Of a stretch of DNA of 8,606 nucleotides, positions 4,862 to 8,606 are shown one piece after another. This DNA comes from Anaerolineales bacterium UBA4826. GTDB taxonomy: Bacteria > Chloroflexota > Anaerolineae > UBA4142. Every line of letters begins with the position of its first letter. Position 1 is the stretch's first letter. The stretch is from NCBI GenBank assembly GCA_002400365.1, contig DHFK01000185.1, positions 6,543 through 15,148 of the forward strand, given 5' to 3'. A program made the position numbers and the translations under genes. A model generated the notes under the pieces. The model had not been told where the DNA came from, did no database searches, and saw only the letters and a program-made list of their open reading frames with translations.

Positions 4862-7183
4862 CTATTTGAGGTACGCCAGCGCTTGGCTGCGATCCTCGTC
4901 CATCACGATCTCCAGGGTGCGCCCGTCGCTGGCAGCGGGGACGTCAATCACCTGGACGTACTCAGCGTGCGTCGCATCCGGGGGCAGTAACGCGGCAAGC
5001 GCGTTCGGCGCGCTCTGGAAAAACGCGCGATTGAAGATCGCGCCGGATTCCGCTGGGAAGAGCGGCAGCGGGTAGATCCGCGCTTCGACCAGGTCTTGGA
5101 AAAAGTGCGTGCCGTACGACACCTCCGGAATGCCCTCGCCGCGCGGCAGCGCGATTTCGACCAGGACGCGCGTGTTGCAAATGTCCGCGTAACTCACATG
5201 CACGCCCAGATCGGGATTCATGCTGCCCCAGCGCCCCGGTCCCATCAGGATGAACGTCTCGCCGTCCAAAAGTTTGTTGAGCCGACCGACGACGCGCGCC
5301 AGTTCGAGTTTCACGGTCGGGTTCGCGTTGGCGTATTTTTCCGGGCAGATATAGACGATGTAGCGAATGTGCGACACGATGCCCTGCGGAATGAGCCGAT
5401 GCGCGGAAAAAATCTTGGCAGCGTCCGGGACGTGGGCGGGGATCGGCGCCTTTTGGCTTGGTTCATACTGCGCGTGGGGTCGGCACTGGAGCAGGTGAAC
5501 CAGGACGCGCGGCTGGTTCTTAGCCGTGAGAATGTCGGCGGTGAATTCGACGTCCACCGGAAAATCGTACACGGTTTCCAGGCGTTTGAGTAGCGCCTTC
5601 ATCAATGGGACGAACGGCGTCTTTTTCAGCAAGCCGTCGAAGGTTAGCACGAGGTGCCCCGGCGGCGCGAGCCGCGCGTCGGAAAAAAGCGGCTGGATGT
5701 AATCGCCGTGATCTTCGGAAACCAGGTACGGCAGCGCGGGATCGTCCAGCGGCAGCGTGGCGGCGACCGGCTGCGTCACCAATTCGTTCCGCGCCAAATC
5801 AATCAAGTCCACCAAGTGCTGTGAGTGCCGGCGGATTTCGTGCGCGCCCGCGTCCGGTCGCAGGTTGGGATGACTGAGCGCGACCATGCGCGGGAAATCA
5901 TTGTCCACCCGGTCCACCGCGCGCGTGCCCAAGCCCCAGACCAAACGCAAGAAGCCATCTTCGCGCCGGATTTGCGGATTCCAGCGGAAGGGATTGCGGC
6001 TATAGCCAACGCCCGCGAGCGTCGGATACAAATAGCGCCCGTGGTGATCGCCTTGGACCTCCTGGATCAAGAGCGCCATGCGTTCGTCATAGTCCAATAG
6101 ACCCATGCGCTGCCGGTACACGAGCGGGTCGGGGCTTAGCACGCTGGCATAGATGCGCTTGATGGCTGTAATCAACGCGTCGAGATTCTCGTCCAAGGTG
6201 CCTTGATTCGGCAAAAAGAAACTGGCGTACTTGCCGGCGAAAGACGTGCCGAAATTATCTTCCAACAAACTCGACGACCGCACGATGATGGCGCGCTGAC
6301 CGATCCGACCGAGTAATTCGCGCAGTTGCTCCGCGATCTCGGTCGGGAAGCGCCCGTCGAGGTACGCTTTCACGATCTCTGGATAATCCTCTTCGATCGC
6401 TTCGCGCGTTTTGTATTTTTGATCCACGGAAAAAAAGAGACCGTTTTGCAAATTGAATTCGTAAAGCACGTTCGCGCCCACATAATACGACGCGGGCAGG
6501 ACGACGTGTTGCGCCAGATCCCAGCCCTCTTCCGCCGCCTGCTGCTGGAGAATCTTCCACGCCAGCAATAACCCGGCGGCTTTGCCTCCGATCTTGCCAT
6601 CGCCGATGCGATGGCTGCGAATCTCGCGGATGTCGGCGATCGTGAACCACTCTTTGGCGACCCGGATGAACGAAAGTTGATCGCTGACCAGCGCCTTGAG
6701 CAGCACGACGATGACTTCCTGCAAGTGATGGCGCACCTGCTGCTTTTCGGCGGGCGGCAGCGCTTCGAACTTTTCGCCTTGCGCGAGGACCATGTCCAGC
6801 GGCGCGAGTTCCGGGTTGAAAGTGAGAATCACTTTTTGATTTGGATTGCGCTGCATGACGACCGATTGCACAATGTCCTTGAACAGATCGTGCGGCAGGT
6901 TATAGGCAAAGTAAAAGTCGGTGAGATTGTCGCGCGTCTGCTGCAAGCGGCGTTCCCACACCTCCGCCGATTCCTGGGCGATGGGGTCCACCAAGCCCTC
7001 CAGTTGCTGCGACTGCCGCGCCTTGGTAAAGACCTCGGTTTCGAACGCCTCGCGCGTGACGACGCCGCGCGTAAAGAGTTCCTGCCGCATTTGCGCGCGG
7101 ATCGTCGGCGCGAGAATCGGATATTGGCTCAGTTCGAGATAGAGCGTCAGAACTTTGGGTGCGCGTTGGGGTTCCGCTGCCAT
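4862..7183 (-). CDS. PEP/pyruvate-binding (PPDK_N ATP-grasp) domain protein with novel C-terminal region
   Basis: The protein has 773 residues. An N-terminal helical region (about 1-190) has no motif I recognise. It is followed by an ATP-grasp domain like that at the N terminus of PEP synthase and pyruvate phosphate dikinase: KIGGKAAGLLLAWKIL (198-213), IIVRSSSLLEDNFGTSFAGKY (300-320), VDVEFTADI (544-552) and LLQCRPHAQ (565-573), numbered from TTG 7186. The canonical phosphohistidine domain and the PEP-binding TIM barrel are missing, so it is not a complete PEP synthase. In their place, residues 600-774 form a separate region with SHIRYIVYICPEKY, FILMGPGRWGSMNPDLG and SYGTHFFQDLVEARIY, which I associate with a family of uncharacterised PEP-binding-domain proteins. 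The start is ATG 7181-7183, with GGAG 7 nt upstream; TTG 7186 is an alternative. It is the middle gene of the operon. It probably binds ATP and may phosphorylate an unknown partner or small molecule. Confidence 0.9.
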   Translation of the reverse strand: MAAEPQRAPKVLTLYLELSQYPILAPTIRAQMRQELFTRGVVTREAFETEVFTKARQSQQLEGLVDPIAQESAEVWERRLQQTRDNLTDFYFAYNLPHDLFKDIVQSVVMQRNPNQKVILTFNPELAPLDMVLAQGEKFEALPPAEKQQVRHHLQEVIVVLLKALVSDQLSFIRVAKEWFTIADIREIRSHRIGDGKIGGKAAGLLLAWKILQQQAAEEGWDLAQHVVLPASYYVGANVLYEFNLQNGLFFSVDQKYKTREAIEEDYPEIVKAYLDGRFPTEIAEQLRELLGRIGQRAIIVRSSSLLEDNFGTSFAGKYASFFLPNQGTLDENLDALITAIKRIYASVLSPDPLVYRQRMGLLDYDERMALLIQEVQGDHHGRYLYPTLAGVGYSRNPFRWNPQIRREDGFLRLVWGLGTRAVDRVDNDFPRMVALSHPNLRPDAGAHEIRRHSQHLVDLIDLARNELVTQPVAATLPLDDPALPYLVSEDHGDYIQPLFSDARLAPPGHLVLTFDGLLKKTPFVPLMKALLKRLETVYDFPVDVEFTADILTAKNQPRVLVHLLQCRPHAQYEPSQKAPIPAHVPDAAKIFSAHRLIPQGIVSHIRYIVYICPEKYANANPTVKLELARVVGRLNKLLDGETFILMGPGRWGSMNPDLGVHVSYADICNTRVLVEIALPRGEGIPEVSYGTHFFQDLVEARIYPLPLFPAESGAIFNRAFFQSAPNALAALLPPDATHAEYVQVIDVPAASDGRTLEIVMDEDRSQALAYLK

Positions 7184-7190
7184 CAAACAT

Positions 7191-7194
7191 CTCC
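7191..7194 (-). promoter_or_regulatory. Ribosome binding site deciding the PEP-binding protein start
   Basis: CTCC on the plus strand is GGAG on the coding strand, 7 nt before ATG 7183-7181. TTG 7186 would have a 4-nt gap, and ATG 7190 is in another frame and directly abuts the site. This supports ATG 7183. Confidence 0.6.
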
Positions 7195-7217
7195 GGCGAC
7201 AGGTCTACAAACTTGTC

Positions 7218-8534
7218 CTACATCCACGTAATCATCACCTTTTCGATCTTGGGTCCAGCCATGCCGGAAATTGTCAATTTGGTGTTGCCGACTTTGAGTT
7301 GCTCGCCTTCCTTTGGAATGTGGCGCAGCGTGTAGAGAATATAGCCCGCGACCGTCGTGTAATTTTGGTCCTCGGGCAGGTGAATGCCCAATTGCTCGTT
7401 CGCCGCTTCGACGCGTAACTGTGCGTCCACTTGGACCGTGTGTTCGTCAATCGTCTCGACCGGCGGCGGCTCTTGGGTCAAGTCATCGCTCAGCGTGCCG
7501 ACGATTTCTTCGATCAACTCTTCGAGCGGCACCATGCCCGCAGTGCCGCCGAATTCGTCAATGACGATGGCGAGTTGAATCTTTTGCGTCTGCATCTCGC
7601 CGAGCAGCGCGCCGATGTGTTTCGATTCGGGCACAAAGATCGCGCGGCGCGCCAGCGCGCGCACCGTCTGGTCGAATGCGCCCGCGCCCTGGGAGGCGAT
7701 CGCGCGCAGCACGTCCTTGATCGCGAGAAAGCCGGTGACGTTGTCAATCGTCTCGGCGTAGATGGGAAAGCGCGCGTGCGTGGATGCGCTGAACGTTTGC
7801 AAAAACTCGGCGATCGTGGTATGCTCCTCCACGGCGACGATCTCGGGGCGCGGGATCATCACTTCGCGCACGAGCCGGTCGTCGAATTCGAAAACGTTGT
7901 GGAGCATTTCTTTTTCGCGCGGCTCGAGCTCGCCGGAAGCCGTACTCGCGCTAACCAGCATCTTCAACTCCTCTACCGAATGGACGAGGTGTTGTCCCGT
8001 CGGGAGTTGCAAGCCGATCAGTTTGAGCAGTCCATTGCCCGCGCCGTTCAAGAGCCAGATCGCCGGACGGAAAAGGTTCTCAAAGAGCATCGTGGGTCGC
8101 GCGATCCACAGCGCCGTCTGCTCCGGATAACTGAGCGCAATAGATTTTGGCGCCAGTTCGCCGACAACCACGTGCAGAAAGGTGATCAGGGAGAAGGCAA
8201 TTGCGCTCGCCGAGGCAACCTGCGCGCCCGGACCAACCCAGGTGGGCGGCAAGAACCGGAAGACTGGCTCGATCAAGTGGGCGAGAGCCGGTTCCGCAAT
8301 CCAGCCCAAGCCCAGACTGGCCATGGTGATGCCTAACTGCGTCGCCGCGATAAATCGGTCGGGATCCTGAATCACGCGCTTGACCGTTTTGGCGGTTGCG
8401 TTGCCGGCAGCGATCAATTCCTCAACGCGCGTTCGGCGGACACTCACCAGGGCAAACTCGGCTGCAACGAAAAAGCCGTTGGTCAAGATCAGCGCCAGCG
8501 CAATTCCAAGCTCCAGGGCGATTTGTGGACCCAT
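7218..8534 (-). CDS. CNNM/CorC (HlyC) family membrane protein with CBS pair
   Basis: The protein has 438 residues and the standard full-length order of the family. The DUF21/CNNM transmembrane domain covers about 1-185, with NGFFVAAEFALVSVRRTRVEEL (19-40), TQLGITMASLGLGWIAEP (65-82) and VVGELAPKSIAL (123-134). A CBS pair follows at about 220-350, including VMIPRPEIVAVE, FPIYAETIDNVTGFLAIKDVL and a second repeat ending in VIDEFGGTAGMVPLEELIEEIVG. The CorC_HlyC domain is at about 358-435. Such proteins are linked to Mg2+/Co2+ efflux or Mg2+ homeostasis; the older 'hemolysin' label is misleading. CBS pairs commonly sense adenine nucleotides or Mg-ATP. The start has GGAGGA at 8541-8546, 6 nt from the ATG, behind a perfect TATAAT. 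It is the first gene of the minus-strand operon and ends 34 nt before the PEP-binding gene. Confidence 0.95.
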   Translation of the reverse strand: MGPQIALELGIALALILTNGFFVAAEFALVSVRRTRVEELIAAGNATAKTVKRVIQDPDRFIAATQLGITMASLGLGWIAEPALAHLIEPVFRFLPPTWVGPGAQVASASAIAFSLITFLHVVVGELAPKSIALSYPEQTALWIARPTMLFENLFRPAIWLLNGAGNGLLKLIGLQLPTGQHLVHSVEELKMLVSASTASGELEPREKEMLHNVFEFDDRLVREVMIPRPEIVAVEEHTTIAEFLQTFSASTHARFPIYAETIDNVTGFLAIKDVLRAIASQGAGAFDQTVRALARRAIFVPESKHIGALLGEMQTQKIQLAIVIDEFGGTAGMVPLEELIEEIVGTLSDDLTQEPPPVETIDEHTVQVDAQLRVEAANEQLGIHLPEDQNYTTVAGYILYTLRHIPKEGEQLKVGNTKLTISGMAGPKIEKVMITWM

Positions 8535-8552
8535 ACGAATTCCTCCGGCGTC

Positions 8553-8580
8553 ATTATAGCATGAAAGCGGAAAACGTAAA
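8553..8580 (-). promoter_or_regulatory. Promoter of the CNNM/PEP-binding/flippase-like operon
   Basis: On the minus strand, TATAAT (8558-8553) is a perfect -10 box. TTTACG (8580-8575) matches four of six -35 positions at a 16-nt spacing. The predicted start, near 8546, falls at the beginning of the GGAGGA ribosome site. The -35 box lies within the heptamer repeat array, which offers near-identical hexamers every 7 bp, so the exact -35 is uncertain. Confidence 0.6.
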
Positions 8581-8606
8581 ACGTAAAGCGTGAAACGTGA
8601 GGCGTG
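8565..8606. repeat. Heptamer tandem repeat array, continuing past window end
   Basis: Six consecutive 7-bp units read AAGCGGA, AAACGTA, AAACGTA, AAGCGTG, AAACGTG and AGGCGTG on the plus strand, with consensus ARRCGTR. The array is cut by the window edge, so its full length is unknown. It is non-coding and directly upstream of the minus-strand operon. Short heptamer arrays are known from some bacterial genomes, notably the short tandemly repeated sequences of filamentous cyanobacteria. Relationship to those is not claimed. Confidence 0.75.

Noticed and set aside
3810..5075. A 421-codon plus-strand open frame opposite the flippase-like gene and the end of the PEP-binding gene
   Set aside because: Its translation is charged and low-complexity with no hydrophobic core or motif, and it lies exactly antisense to two well-supported genes. 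Long antisense frames are expected in GC-rich coding DNA.
4862..7186. Annotation as phosphoenolpyruvate synthase (ppsA)
   Set aside because: Only the ATP-grasp domain matches. The GGxxSHxA-type phosphohistidine motif and the PEP barrel are missing. IVSHIRYIVYI near residue 606 superficially resembles the His motif, but its surroundings do not fit.
7431..8336. A 301-codon plus-strand open frame opposite the CNNM/CorC gene
   Set aside because: It is antisense to a gene with full domain support, and its product is rich in Arg, Glu and Asp without recognisable structure.
8535..8606. A Mg2+-sensing riboswitch upstream of the CNNM/CorC gene
   Set aside because: The predicted leader is only about a dozen nucleotides, and the rest of the upstream sequence is promoter and heptamer repeats.
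8565..8606. CRISPR array
   Set aside because: Units are 7 bp, directly abutting with no spacers, and no cas genes are present.

Overview
The window is GC-rich, densely coding bacterial DNA. Its gene content suits a Chloroflexota (Anaerolineae-like) genome: an ECF sigma factor followed by a short three-helix membrane protein and a bactofilin-like membrane protein, a cytosolic 5'-nucleotidase-like protein, a PEP/pyruvate-binding-domain protein with an unusual C-terminal half, repeat-derived peptides of the 'SFDFAQDR' type, and heptamer tandem repeats. The phylum assignment is inferred from protein style, not from a marker gene.

Positions 1-2314, plus strand, form one transcription unit. An ECF-type promoter (18-44) precedes a sigma-70 family ECF sigma factor (61-678), a three-helix membrane protein of unknown function (704-1117) and a signal-peptide, beta-solenoid, multi-helix membrane protein (1136-2251). 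The unit closes with a strong hairpin (2271-2314). The promoter resembles ECF targets, so the operon is probably autoregulated, and the two membrane proteins are the obvious candidates for sensor, anti-sigma factor or effector. A dispersed inverted-repeat element (586-679) lies in frame in the 3' end of the sigma gene and supplies its last 30 codons and its stop codon.

Positions 2343-3810, plus strand, hold a single gene with a near-consensus housekeeping promoter. It encodes a 5'-nucleotidase/UshA-family metallophosphatase that has no signal peptide and lacks the catalytic His of the GNHE motif.

Positions 3801-8580, minus strand, hold a three-gene operon read right to left: a CNNM/CorC (HlyC) family membrane protein (8534-7218), a PEP/pyruvate-binding ATP-grasp protein without the usual phosphohistidine and PEP-barrel domains (7183-4862), and a YbhN/LPG-synthase-type flippase-like membrane protein (4853-3801). 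Spacing is 34 and 8 nt. The last gene converges on the nucleotidase gene and overlaps it by 10 bp. The operon promoter sits at the edge of a 7-bp tandem repeat array that runs off the window.

There are no tRNA or rRNA genes, CRISPR arrays, transposases or phage genes. No stretch longer than 140 bp lacks a gene. The best candidate for an undescribed system is the ECF sigma / three-helix protein / beta-solenoid membrane protein operon. A second candidate is the PEP-binding protein with its distinctive GPGRWGS C-terminal region.
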